Source: Drosophila persimilis
Lineage: Eukaryota; Arthropoda; Insecta; Diptera; Drosophilidae
Length of the DNA stretch: 64,000 nucleotides
Direction: 5' to 3'
NCBI RefSeq assembly: GCF_003286085.1
Contig: NW_020825595.1
Coordinates: 45,917-109,916 of the forward strand
Shown: piece by piece, positions 1-9,667 of the stretch
Layout of the letters: the number at the start of each line of letters is the position of its first letter
Numbering within the stretch: position 1 is the stretch's first letter
The notes under the pieces: model-generated
Database searches by the model: none
What the model was told of the DNA's origin: nothing
Seen by the model: the letters and a program-made list of their open reading frames with translations, nothing else
Program-made: the position numbers and the translations under genes

Positions 1-190
1 ACTAACATATAAGAGATAAGAACACATAGTTCTGCCGCTCCGCTGCCGGCGTCACTGGCAGCGCAGCTCCGCGGCTTTTGGCTTACAAAAGCCCAAAACA
101 CAATTGTAAAATTCAGAATATAAAACACAATAAAACAGATCGGAGGGTTGACCCCCAAAGATCCAAGAAAAGGACTGTACATCGTTTACA
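1..190 (+). mobile_element. Family S (412/mdg1-like) LTR, 3' portion
   Basis: This is the last part of an S-family LTR. It matches the 3' ends of the LTRs at 23546-24585 and 41880-42344, including the terminal GTACATCGTTTACA. It is followed directly by family G gag on the opposite strand, the same junction as at 42344/42345. The rest of the S element must lie left of the window. Unlike the 42344 copy it keeps about 35 bases between GGCTTA and TAAAACAC, so the two blocks have diverged slightly since duplication. Confidence 0.85.
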
Positions 191-1369
191 GGTGATCATT
201 CGATGTGTCGCTTCCTGTGCTGAAGCGCCGGCTTGGTGCAGCTTCCTTGCGGGTTCCGAGGTGTTCCAGTGAGGTTTTCGGAATTGGGCGCGATTCGCCC
301 CGTTTTCGTTATGCACTTGTTGTGCCGCTGGCCGTGTGTACCTAGGTGGTTGTCGAGGTGGGATGAGGGTCGCTGGTACGTTTCGTTCCTGGATGCTCTC
401 GAACTCTGTGGCCAACATCGTTAATTGCGTCAGACTTCTCAGTTCGTGTCTTCGCACGTACAGCTGGTACGCCGGGAGGGTGTTGTCATAGATCCGGCTA
501 AGTTCTTTGGCTTCGTCGTACCCGGCGTGGTGCATGAGCAATCGGAGCTCGATGACAAAGTCCTTGAACGGTTCGCCCGCCGCTTGTTTGCGGTCCCTGA
601 TCTGGTCTTCCAATTGCTCGAAGTACCGGGGAGGCAGGAATTCCTGGCGGAATTCGGCCCATGAGGCGCTCTGGAGTCGGCTGGTGCGGAACCAACGGTT
701 GGCTAGGAGCTCTCCTCGGTCGGTGAGGAGCTCTGCCATGGTTCGCGGTACGTAGTTCATGTCTACCCCGTACGAGAGGGCACGCTCTTCCAGTAGTTCG
801 ACGAACGACAGTGGGTCGTCCTGCCCGTCGAACTGGATTCCCCACTTTCGGATCTGTTCCGCCATCTCCGCGGCGTGACTGTAGTAATGGCCGTCTGTGG
901 GGCCATTTCCTACTGCTGTCGGCAAGATCCTTCTCATGGGCGAAGGCCTTGGCTCCGGGGGCGGGGGCTTCGGTAGATCTTCGGCGGTTATCGATGTCGT
1001 TGAGGTGCTGGCTTTGCCTTCCATGATTCCTGGAACTTGTAGGCTGAGTTTGGGGTCCGTCTTCCGCTTCTCTGTTGGTGCTGAGGTGTCGGGCTGGGGC
1101 GATCTGGCTCGTCCTGGCGATATGGCGTACTGCCGCTCGAGCTCCGCCAACCTGACCCAGGCATCGTGTTCGAGGGGCCCGGCGACTAGTTCGGCGAAAC
1201 TCCTCCGCAAATCTTCCACGTTCCCCTCGCGGCTGAATCCGAATTCCTCCGCGAAGGACTCCAGCTCCTCTCGGCGACGTTTCTGTATCCAGCCGGTACT
1301 CACCCCTGGGTTGGCGACGAATTCTCCAGGGTAATACCCGCTGGCCTGTTCCTCTGTGTGGGATTCCAT
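191..1369 (-). pseudogene. gag: Family G gag, C-terminus cut off by S element
   Basis: The frame opens with MESHTEEQ at 1369. It runs about 393 codons to the S LTR edge at 190, where the zinc knuckles are lost. The middle carries a retrotransposon capsid-like region (RKWGIQFDG, FKDFVIEL), and a proline-rich linker lies before it. The knuckles belonging to this family are seen at 23323-23545. Compared with the copy at 42345-43535 it lacks 11-12 bases near 640, which shortens the FRQEFL segment. Gag would form the particle and bind RNA. This copy lacks its RNA-binding end. The +1 frame is also open (498-1535), probably a GC-rich shadow. Confidence 0.85.
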
Positions 1370-1648
1370 CGCTCCGATCGTTCCTTGAGTTGGCTGTTTC
1401 GCTGGGCTTGCGCTTTTCCTTCACTAGGGCACTGTGTCGAGCTTCGCGGCTGACGCTTCGAATTTCTTCTCGGGGTGACGGCACTGTTCGCGTTTCTCTG
1501 TCGCTGTGTCGCGCTTTCGTCTGCTCGTTGCGCAACTCTTGCCGTTGATATTGCGCGAGGTCGGGGTTTTCTTTGGGTTGTTCCCTTGTGTTCTTGCTCT
1601 AGCGGCCGTGGGGTTTTATTCCACAAACCCTCGCTGACGTTCCCTTGG

Positions 1649-1666
1649 GTCCCTGCTCGGGCGCCA
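1649..1666 (-). promoter_or_regulatory. Primer-binding site, family G (tRNA-Lys-like)
   Basis: The minus strand reads TGGCGCCCGAGCAGGGAC two bases inside the LTR edge. It differs by one base from the complement of the tRNA-Lys(UUU) 3' end, the primer also used by lentiviruses. It marks the start of minus-strand DNA synthesis for the downstream G unit. Confidence 0.85.
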
Positions 1667-1668
1667 CT

Positions 1669-2333
1669 TGTGATGGACCTATTTCAGGCTGAGGTAAGCT
1701 CAGTCACGTCCAGGGGTCAATCCACAACAAATTTGTAGAAATGGATGGAACTTCAAGGGAGACGTCGGGGGTGGCCTATCGTAGAGTAGATGGATCGGGG
1801 CTTAGGCGGGCGTTGCTAGCGTTGTGTATATGAAACGATGGGCGCCGATGTCTTGTCGTGAGTTCCGGGTACCGCGTCTGTACTCCGGACCGGGTCTCTG
1901 CGTAAGTTGCTTTCTGGTTTCAGTCGGCGTCTATTTATACGCCAATGGGTGCTGTGTCAGCGGGTTCAAAAGTGCACTTCCGCGTCGAGGTGCACTTTGC
2001 CGTTCTGGCGATCGTGGGTTGACCTGGTTCTGTCTCTTCGCGTTTTTGGCGAGCTGACGGGTTTGCCGTTGGGTGCTTGTCGTGGGCTTCCGCGGTGTCA
2101 TCGTTTTGTAGCCGATGAACCCGGAAGACTGCGCCTGGCCGGTTGCTTGGTCTGGAGTGGGGGAAGTCCGCGTGACCTGGTGTGTTTGGTCAGCGTTGGG
2201 GGTGTTCGTGTAGTAAATAATGCTGCCCAACGTTCAATTTACGTTGGGCGAGGTGCTGCTATTTAGTAGCAGGTTTTTTGTTTTATTGGGCGTTGGGAGA
2301 GGCGTTGTAGCGAACCCTTTTGGGTTCGATACA
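1669..2333 (-). repeat. Family G LTR shared by two tandem units (shortened)
   Basis: The ends are TGTGATGG and GATACA in plus-strand orientation, with the PBS on one side and a polypurine tract on the other. It is about 105 bp shorter than the LTRs at 4334-5104 and 43835-44604. A segment containing the CCGTGTGGACTCGGGG motif is missing. A minus-strand TATAAATAG lies near 1930. Confidence 0.85.
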
Positions 2334-2355
2334 CCCTCCCCTTTCTTCCCCCACG
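2334..2355 (-). promoter_or_regulatory. Polypurine tract of family G
   Basis: On the minus strand a run of G and A (GGGGGAAGAAAGGGGAGGG) sits directly against the LTR edge. This is the usual primer for plus-strand DNA synthesis. The same tract is present at 19565-19586. Confidence 0.8.
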
Positions 2356-3377
2356 AGAGTCACGAAGACCCGTGCGTGGGGCGTGCGGCGGTGGGTTGTT
2401 GGCTAGGATGGCTTCGCCTTCTTCTGGTGAGAGTGCACTGATTGATGGGAGCCAGAGTTGCGGCTATTTAAACCGTTCTGCAGGGTCCGTATTTGCGGAG
2501 CAAGCTTTTCTTCTCTCTTCCGTGGTGCACCGGGGGTGCGTTTTGGGGTCGCCGCCGACTTGCGATCATCTTGTCCCTTGCCTCGTTAGCGGGTCTGTTT
2601 ACTTCGTGGTCGAGGGGTTTGTTGTGCTCGCGTTGTTGTTGGCGTTACGCCGCCGGTCGGTGTTTCGATGATAGCGGTATAGCTGCCCATTTTCGTACGT
2701 GTAGACTGGGTACTTCTGGGGTTCGTCTTGGACTTGTTGGATCCTTTGTTTAAGCCAGGTGCATGGTGGGTCGTCTTCCTCAATGCGGGCGAGGGTCTCC
2801 AGTGGTTGTCTTGACAGTGCGTCTGCGACTACGTTCTGGTTGCCGGCCCGATAGTGCACGTCGTATTGGTATTGCTGTAGTTCGAGCGCCCATCTTGCTA
2901 CTCTACCGTAAGGGCTCTCGAGGGTATTCAGCCACTTTAGTGCGAGATGATCGGTTATGACGTCGAATCGGTAGCCTTCGAGATAGCATCACAGTTTTCG
3001 GATCGCCCAGATGACGGCGAGGCATTCCTTGTCGGTGTCCGATGACCCGCTCTTTCCCTTCGATCTCTTGGGTGAGGACCGCGCCTACTCCAAGGTCCTG
3101 GGTTCCTTTCCCATTGTTGCTGGAACCGCGTCGGTGCCCTCGGGAGACCGGCTCGCTTTCTTCGTTGCTTTGCTTGGTTTTGGGTTTCTCGGAGTGTGTT
3201 CTCGGAGCGCTCGTGTCTCGTGTCGTGGCGGGGGATTCGATGGCGGCGGGGGTCTCAAGTTCTTGGGTCCGTGGGCGTGTACTTGGCTGGCGGTGATCGT
3301 CGGCGGGTTTGGGAGGGGGCGTTGGGAGCCTTGGAGATGGAGGCGTGTGGTGTATTGTATTGTGGTTTCGATGGCAC
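2356..3377 (-). pseudogene. pol: Family G pol remnant with three deletion joins
   Basis: This is a patchwork of pol read on the minus strand. The post-protease proline-rich linker (CAIETTIQ) is fused to truncated gag at about 3377. The linker then jumps near 3095 into the RNase H start (LGVGAVLTQ). The RNase H/tether end (ADALSRQPLE) jumps near 2680 past the whole integrase to the C-terminal tail (NTDRRRNANNN). It shares with 21319 an in-frame TGA in the RNase H region. Reverse transcriptase and integrase cores are absent, so the unit cannot be autonomous. Confidence 0.8.
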
Positions 3378-4034
3378 ACCTCGGTCGGTGAGGAGCTCTG
3401 CCATGGCTCGCGGCACGTAGTTCATGTCTACCCCGTACGAGAGGGCACGCTCTTTCAGTAGTTCGACGAACGACAGTGGGTCGTCCTGCCCGTCGAACTG
3501 GATTCCCCACTTTCGGATCTGTTCCGCCATCTCCGCGGCGTGACTGTAGTAATGGCCGTCTGTGGGGCCATTTCCTACTGCTGTCGGCAAGATCCTTCTC
3601 ATGGGCGAAGGCCTTGGCTCCGGGGGCGGGGGCTTCGGTAGATCTTCGGCGGTTATCGATGTCGGTGAGGTGCTGGCTTTGCCTTCCATGATTCCTGGAA
3701 CTTGTAGGCTGAGTTTGGGGTCCGTCTTCCGCTTCTCTGTTGGTGCTGAGGTGTCGGGCTGGGGCGATCTGGCTCGTCCTGGCGATATGGCGTACTGCCG
3801 CTCGAGCTCCGCCAACCTGACCCAGGCATCGTGTTCGAGGGGCCCGGCGACTAGTTCGGCGAAACTCCTCCGCAAATCTTCCACGTTCCCCTCGCGGCTG
3901 AATCCGAATTCCTCCGCGAAGGACTCCAGCTCCTCTCGGCGACGTTTCTGTATCCAGCCGGTACTCACCCCTGGGTTGGCGACGAATTCTCCAGGGTAAT
4001 ACCCGCTGGCCTGTTCCTCTGTGTGGGATTCCAT
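3378..4034 (-). pseudogene. gag: Family G gag, 5' two-thirds
   Basis: The frame starts at 4034 with MESHTEEQ and is open for about 219 gag codons to LLTDRG. There it is fused by deletion to the linker between protease and RT. The deletion removes the end of capsid, the zinc knuckles and the protease. The remaining sequence is nearly identical to the gags at 191-1369 and 42345-43535. Confidence 0.85.
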
Positions 4035-4313
4035 CGCTCCGATCGTTACTTGAGTTGGCTGTTTCGCTGGGCTTGCGCTTTTCCTTCACTAGGGCACTGT
4101 GTCGAGCTTCGCGGCTGACGCTTCGAATTTCTTCTCGGGGTGACGGCACTGTTCGCGTTTCTCTGTCGCTGTGTCGCGCTTTCGTCTGCTCGTTGCGCAA
4201 CTCTTGCCGTTGATATTGCGCGAGGTCGGGGTTTTCTTTGGGTTGTTCCCTTGTGTTCTTGCTCTAGCGGCCGTGGGGTTTTATTCCACAAACCCTCGCT
4301 GACGTTCCCTTGG

Positions 4314-4331
4314 GTCCCTGCTCGGGCGCCA
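4314..4331 (-). promoter_or_regulatory. Primer-binding site, family G
   Basis: The same 18-base tRNA-Lys(UUU)-like site as at 1649-1666, two bases from the LTR edge at 4334. The leader to gag (4035-4313) is GC-rich and contains no other feature I can support. Confidence 0.85.
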
Positions 4332-4333
4332 CT

Positions 4334-5104
4334 TGTGATGGACCTATTTCAGGCTGAGGTAAGCTCAGTCACGTCCAGGGGTCAATCCACAAGAAATTTG
4401 TAGAAATGGATGGAACATCAAGGGAGACGTCGGGGGTGGCCTATCGTAGAGTAGATGGATCGGGGCTTGGGCGGGCGTTGCTAGCGTTGTGTATATGAAA
4501 CGACCGTGTGGACTCGGGGCGGGGCGACGTCGGTGCCTCAGCTGATTGGGGTGAACTTACGCAATCGGGTGTTTTTACTTTGCAAATTTGACACTTTATT
4601 GTATTTCTTAGCGGTTTAAATGACTTATTTGTCTTTTGTCGTGAGTTCCGGGTACCGCGTCTGTACTCCGGACGGGGTCTCTGCGTAAGTTGCTTTCTTG
4701 TTTCAGTCGGCGTCTATTTATATGCCAATGGGTGCTGTGTCAGCGGGTTCAAAAGTGCACTTCCGCGTCGAGGTGCACTTTGCCGTTCTGGCGATCGTGG
4801 GTTGACCTGGTTCTGTCTCTTCGCGTTTTTGGCGAGCTGGCGGGTTTGCCGTTGGGTGCTTGTCGTGGGCTTCCGCGGTGTCATCGTTTTGTAGCCGATG
4901 AACCCGGAAGACTGCGCCTGGCCGGTTGCTTGGTCTTGAGTGGGGGAAGTCCGCGTGACCTGGTGTGTTTGGTCAGCGTTGGGGGTGTTCGTGTAGTAAA
5001 TAATAATGCGTTCAATTTACGTTGGGCGAGGTGCTGCACTTTAGTAGTAGGTTTTTTGTTTTATTGGGCGTTGGGAGAGGCGTTACCCAAAAGGGTTCCC
5101 TACA
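4334..5104 (-). repeat. Family G LTR (full length, 5' LTR of this block)
   Basis: This 771 bp LTR runs TGTGATGG to CCCTACA. It is nearly identical to 43835-44604. The base after it starts CGCGTTACACAG of family N, which is the target-site sequence. A minus-strand TATA box (TATAAATA) lies near 4711. Confidence 0.88.
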
Positions 5105-5476
5105 CGCGTTACACAGTATATTCTTGATTCATATGAGAAACAGTTATTTTGTTCTGCCGTATTTATTGACGTGAGCGAAGCCTTTGACCGAGCTTGGCAT
5201 AATGGTCTCCTACTTAAGCTAGCGAAGCTACTCCCGTTTACATATTACAACGTTTTAAAAAGTTACTTAGCAGATAGAAAAATTTTTTGTAAACGGAAAC
5301 AATGGAATACGCTCGAGACCTGGAAGGATTTGTGCAGGAGTGCCCCAGGGTAGCGTCCTCGGCCCTGTACTCTACACATTCTTCACGTCGGATATGCCGC
5401 TACCGCACCTGTCAGAACAAAATGAAAGAATTGAGTCGAATATATACAACAACATGATGCTTTCTACTTACGCAGA
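5105..5476 (+). pseudogene. Family N reverse transcriptase fragment
   Basis: This fragment of the jockey-clade ORF2 starts at the CGCG target duplication of G and encodes the DVSEAFDRAWHNG and VPQG motifs. A frameshift lies near 5290. It ends abruptly at the catalytic motif (TYADD) at 5476, where unrelated sequence follows. It corresponds to 12321-12695 of N copy 1. It is the right-hand flank of the duplicated nest and extends further into N than the equivalent flank at 44605-44686. Confidence 0.85.
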
Positions 5477-5992
5477 TGACAGAGATGCAAGTACCTGCAA
5501 ATAAACACAAATTAAATCAAACGCCAAAACAAAAACCTCCTCATCTGGGTGGCCGGACCAGCAGCCACTCAAAACGCCATTACAAATTGACGATGAACGT
5601 GGCCGAGGAGGCCAGGCCAATAAACCTGACAACGCATCCTGGGTGTCCGGACCAGCAGCCACTCGGATGCGGCCAACAATTAAATCGACAACGCATCCTG
5701 GTGGCCGGACCAGCAGCCAGTAATGTTCGCATTGCGTTTGATATGCGCGCCGGTGCTCCGTTGTTGTTTGTCCTCCTGTTAGAAATAAAATAAATTGTCA
5801 ATTATCGTTTATTTTACCTTGTCTGCATCAATGTATTTGTTGTAGATGTCAATCCTGTTGTTTCTGCATGTCCGTAGATAGTTTGTCCATAGATTTAGTT
5901 ACTTGCCTGACATATTAGGAATAAGTTTTTGTAAATTAATGTAGTTTTTCTGTAGTTAATTGTATATTTTTCGTAGTTTTCTGATTAGTTTT
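5477..5992. other. Intergenic stretch with degenerate short repeats
   Basis: I see no gene here. Three imperfect repeats of GGCCGGACCAGCAGCCA occur near 5550, 5645 and 5704, with ACAACGCATCCTGG before the last two. An AATAAA lies near 5788. From 5800 the sequence is T-rich with repeated TGTAG words. It could be the 3' end of an unrecognised transposon. Confidence 0.4.
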
Positions 5993-6331
5993 ACCAAAGA
6001 CTATACAATACCAAGATGTTGCATGAGCGACCAAAAAGCTGTTCTATGGCGGGTCCTAACATTAGAACCCAAATAGCACAAGGGAGCGCGCGGGGTTTCA
6101 ATTCCCTTTTCGCCTGTACTTCGTCTCTACCGCGACCCCCGCTGCCAATCGGTTTCGTCTGTTCGGTAATTCTGGACTCTCGAGCCTCAGCACCGTCGAA
6201 GCGGTGGTCGCGGATCGCCGATGTCTTTAGATCGGCACAGTGGGACCTTTGGCCGTCTCAGCTTGCTAAATTCGCCATAGAACAGCTTTTTGGTCGCTCA
6301 TGCAACATCTTGGTATTGTATAGTGTTTGGT
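5993..6331. repeat. 339 bp element with 52 bp perfect inverted repeats
   Basis: Bases 6000-6051 and 6273-6324 are perfect reverse complements (52 bp, beginning ACTATACAATACC). The match extends outward about 7 bases on each side with one mismatch. The 221 bp spacer is GC-rich and has no credible ORF. The architecture resembles a MITE or foldback element. I could not find matching direct flanks, so a target duplication is not demonstrated. Confidence 0.7.
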
Positions 6332-7099
6332 TTTACCTTTTTCCGTCCTCTTCTTCCCCACCTATCTGCCATTCCCATATTCCCCTTGACATGTGGTAAC
6401 ACCAAAAAAAAAAAATACCACGCAAATACCAGACCATAATGACCGATAACACACAAAACCCAATTAAAATTCAAATTGTATTTCTCAATGCCCGTGTGTT
6501 ATTGGCCCCCAACTTCGGCAATTACGCCCAGCCATTTCCTCCCCCCCTACCCACTTAAAATGCCACCAAAGACCAAATGCGGCTGAGTAGGAACAAAATA
6601 TACACTGCTAACCTTCGCCACTCTGCCAAACGCCCCAATAAAGCCATTTCAACCGCCCACAAGATGCTATGCAGTCGTCTCTTCGGAGCGTCTCTCGCCC
6701 GGATCGTAAGATCCGGAAGTTTACAGTATCCGGGCGGTTATACGGGAGCAGGCATATATCCCCTTCCCATCCCATCCCCCGACAACAGAGCAGCCACTAC
6801 GCACAGCACAGAGAACATACGACACAGGGCATTGACCAATGACAGCGACAACACAGACAGCCACTAAAGCAAACAGCCAATGCAATTTTCCATTGCCTAC
6901 TTGTCGGTGCTGCTGCCCTCGGACTACTTTCATCTCACTCAATATTGGGGTGAGTGAAAGTGGAACCGGGGTGAGAGCACCGGTAAATGACGATCGGCGA
7001 TCGGGCCTTTCGAGTGGAGAGTGTGGGAGTTGGCGGACATGTGAGAGTTCCACCATGAACCTCGCCCGCCACTCTCATCTCGTCCACCCGGTCGATAGG
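6332..7099. other. Unassigned sequence, no gene seen
   Basis: No coding region or known repeat is supported. It is C-rich on the plus strand, with an A12 run near 6402 and a short hairpin (CCCGGATC paired with ATCCGGG) near 6700-6745. The right part may be a diverged upstream extension of the G-like pol that becomes recognisable after about 7100. Confidence 0.4.
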
Positions 7100-7470
7100 T
7101 TGCGATCGTCGGACGTTTAATAACCGTGTCGTTACGAGTACACCAAGCGCATTCGACACAACGATCCTCCCCGAGAACCCCGACCACACTTGCGACCAGG
7201 AATCGACGACCCACCCGAGGAGGATTCAAAACGAATCTCCGACCCATGGCCTCCCGACATCTCGCCGAAAATACGGAAATTTCTAGACGAGGAACTGCCA
7301 ACACTCGCGGGCCTCCGTGGGACGACGGATCTGACGGAACACACCATCCTCATGAGGGACAACCGACCCATAAAACAGCGGTACTACCCAAAAAATCCAG
7401 CCATGCGGCGGATCATCGATGAACAGGTCGACCAACTGATAGCTGAGGACCTAATCGAACCGTCCCGGAG
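7100..7470 (+). pseudogene. pol: G-like pol fragment, plus strand (start of RT)
   Basis: From about 7190 the plus strand encodes LDEELPTLAGLRGTTDL, then the primer-grip side of RT (KQRYYPKNPAMRRI, LIAEDLIEPSRS). It closely matches the minus-strand pol at 22250-22500 but has a different upstream part (PPEEDSKRISD). It therefore derives from a related subfamily. It breaks at 7470, where G sequence continues on the opposite strand. Confidence 0.8.
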
Positions 7471-8610
7471 TTCGTGGGTCCAGGGGCGTGTACTTGGCTG
7501 GCTGTGATAATCGGCGTGTTTGGGATGGGGCGTTGGGGGCCTTGGAGATGGAGGCGTGTGGCGCCACATTGTATTGTGGTTTCAATGGCGCACAGGTATT
7601 CTATCCCTATGATGGCTTGCTCTACCATATTGGGTAGTACCAGGAGTGGCATCTGTACCCCTTGTTCGTCTAGTTTAACGCGCGCTAGCAAGATCTGAGT
7701 TATCTCGCGAGCCGAGCCGTCGGCTAGGCGTATCGGGACGCATGCGGCTCGCAGGTCGTTATCGCGGCCGAGTTTGCGGGCGAGGTCGGCGTTGATGAAG
7801 CTTCGGGACGCCCCGGTGTCGACCGTGGCTTCCGCGCGCCGTCCTCCGATGGTCACTCTCGCCATTATCCGGCCGTCGTGTACTTGTAGCGGGTTTCTTA
7901 GTTGGTTGTCTGAAATCGTTGGCGGTTGGCGGAAATCGGCCCATGAGGTGCTCTGGAGTCGGCTGGTGCGGAACCAACGGTTGGCTCGGTCGGTGAGGAG
8001 CTCTGCCATGGTTCGCGGCACGTAGTTCATGTCTACCCCGTACGAGAGGGCACGCTCTTCCAGTAGTTCGACGAACGACAGTGGGTCGTCCTGCCCGTCG
8101 AACTGGATTCCCCACTTTCGGATCCGTTCCGCCATCTGCGCGGCGTGACTGTAGTAATGGCCGTCTGTGGGGCCACTTCATCCTGCTGTCGGCAATATCC
8201 TTCTCATGGGCGAAGGCCTTGGCTCCGGGGGCGGGGGCTTCGGTAGATCTTCGGCGGTTATCGATGTCGGTGAGGTGCTGGCTTTGCCTTCCATGATTCC
8301 TGGAACTTGTAGGCTGAGTTTGGGGTCCGTCTTCCGCTTCTCTGTTGGTGCTGAGGTGTCGGGCTGGGGCGATCTGGCTCGTCCTGGCGATCTGGCGTAC
8401 TGCCGCTCGAGCTCCGCCAACCTGACCCAGGCATCGTGTTCGAGGGGCCCGGCGACTAGTTCGGCGAAACTCGTCCGCAAATCTTCCACGTTCCCTTCGC
8501 GGCTGAATCCGAATTCCTCCGCGAAGGACTCCAGCTACTCTCGGCGACATTTGTGTATCCAGCCGGTACTCACCCCTGGGTTGGCGACGAATTCTCCAGG
8601 GTAATAACCA
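7471..8610 (-). pseudogene. Family G gag-protease remnant
   Basis: Gag has lost its start (the MESHTEEQ region is replaced near 8615) and has an in-frame TAG near 8535. A deletion joins mid-gag (ADFRQ) directly to the region before protease (DNQLRNP), so capsid end and zinc knuckles are absent. The aspartic protease is intact by eye: VDTGASRSF is the active site and AIIGIEYL the flap-side motif. Sequence ends in the proline-rich linker at the inversion point 7471. Confidence 0.8.
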
Positions 8611-8893
8611 CTGGGCGGTTCCTCTGCTCGAGTTGGCGGTTTCGCTATGCTTGCGCTTTTCCTTCACTAGGGCACTGTGTCGAGCTTCGCGGCTGACGCT
8701 TCGAATTTCTTCTCGGGGTGACGGCACTGTTCGCGTTTCTCTGTCGCTGTGTCGCGCTTTCGTCTGCTCGTTGCGCAACTCTTGCCGTTGATATTGCGTG
8801 AGGTCGGGGTTTTCTTTGGGTTGTTCCCTTGTGTTCTTGCTCTAGCGGCCGTGGGGTTTTATTCCACAAACCCTCGCTGACGTTCCCTTGGGT

Positions 8894-9638
8894 CAGGCTG
8901 AGGTAAGCTCAGTCACGTCCAGGGGTCAATCCACAACAAATTTGTAGAAATGGATGGAACTTCAAGGGAGACGTCGCGGGCGGCCTATCGTAGAGGGGCG
9001 GATCGGGCTAGAATGGGCGTCCCTCGTCGTGCATACGAAACGGCTGCGTGGACTCGGGGCGGGCTGGCGTCGGTGCCTCGACTAATTGGAGTGAACTTAC
9101 GCAATCGGGTGTTTTTACTTTGATAACTTGACACTTTATTGTACTTGTTAGTAGTTTAAATGAACTTATTTTACTTCGTCGCCGATGTCTTCTCGTGAGT
9201 TCCGGGTACCGCGTCTGTACTCCGGACCGGGTCTCTGCGTAAGTTTTGGTACAACGACCGTACTGTGAGCCGGATTTCTGCGTAAGCCGCTCTTTGGTTC
9301 TCGTCGCCGTCTTTTTATAGGCCCGTATTGCTGGGTCTGCGGGTTTGACAAATGCACTTCCGCGCCGGGGTGCACTTTGCCGTTCTTGGTGATCGTCGCA
9401 GATTTTCGCGGCGTCGACTTTCCTCCGTCGATGAACCCGGAAGACCGCACTCGGCCGATGGCTTGGCCTGGAGTGGGGAAAGTTCGCGTGACCTGATGTC
9501 TTTGGTCATCGTTATGGAGTTGGCGCGTATTGATCGTTGGTTGCTTACGAAGGGGGGCGTCGGTTGCGGGGTGTGGTGCGATGCTCTCATTATAAGTCGG
9601 GGGACGGATTGTATCGAAAACTTTTAGGTTCGTTACAA
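8894..9638 (-). repeat. Family G LTR, diverged, lacking its PBS-side end
   Basis: It aligns with the G LTRs from CAGGCTGAGG onward. It contains a duplicated stretch around GGTCTCTGCGTAAG, near 9230 and 9270, and a TATA variant (TATAAAAAG on the minus strand near 9317). It ends in GGTTCGTTACA at 9638. The terminal TGTGATGGACC and PBS are deleted. Confidence 0.75.
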
Positions 9639-9667
9639 GCTACTACCACCACAAATGTAAATACAAA

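Larger units (their letters stand above)
191..5104 (-). mobile_element. Family G LTR retrotransposon, tandem and internally deleted copy
   Basis: Reading the minus strand from right to left the order is LTR, PBS, partial gag, pol remnants, polypurine tract, a second LTR, PBS, and a second gag that ends at an S-element junction. Two G units therefore share the LTR at 1669-2333. The right edge is TSD CGCG followed by family N sequence, as at 44604. The whole block is a duplicate of the region around 42184-44686 and carries an extra G unit. Confidence 0.8.
7471..9638 (-). mobile_element. Family G copy, diverged and truncated
   Basis: Reading leftward there is an LTR (9638-8894), a leader, gag, protease and part of the post-protease linker, ending at 7471. 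The PBS and LTR start have been lost by a ~34 base deletion near 8894. The LTR is visibly more diverged than the other G LTRs. The right edge (GTTACA) abuts family N sequence. Confidence 0.8.

Noticed and set aside
897..1334. Plus-strand 145-codon ORF recurring at 3562, 8167 and 43063
   Set aside because: It is antisense to gag and recurs only because gag is repeated. It shows no motif.
498..1535. Arg-rich 345-codon minus-strand ORF overlapping gag, and the similar one at 42652-43701
   Set aside because: It overlaps family G gag in another frame and its composition is that of a GC-rich shadow. Gag has recognisable domains. Only the behaviour in the diverged copy is kept as a low-level finding.
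6055..6130. tRNA-like T-loop at GGGGTTTCAATTCCC
   Set aside because: No anticodon arm, acceptor pairing or A-box could be found nearby.
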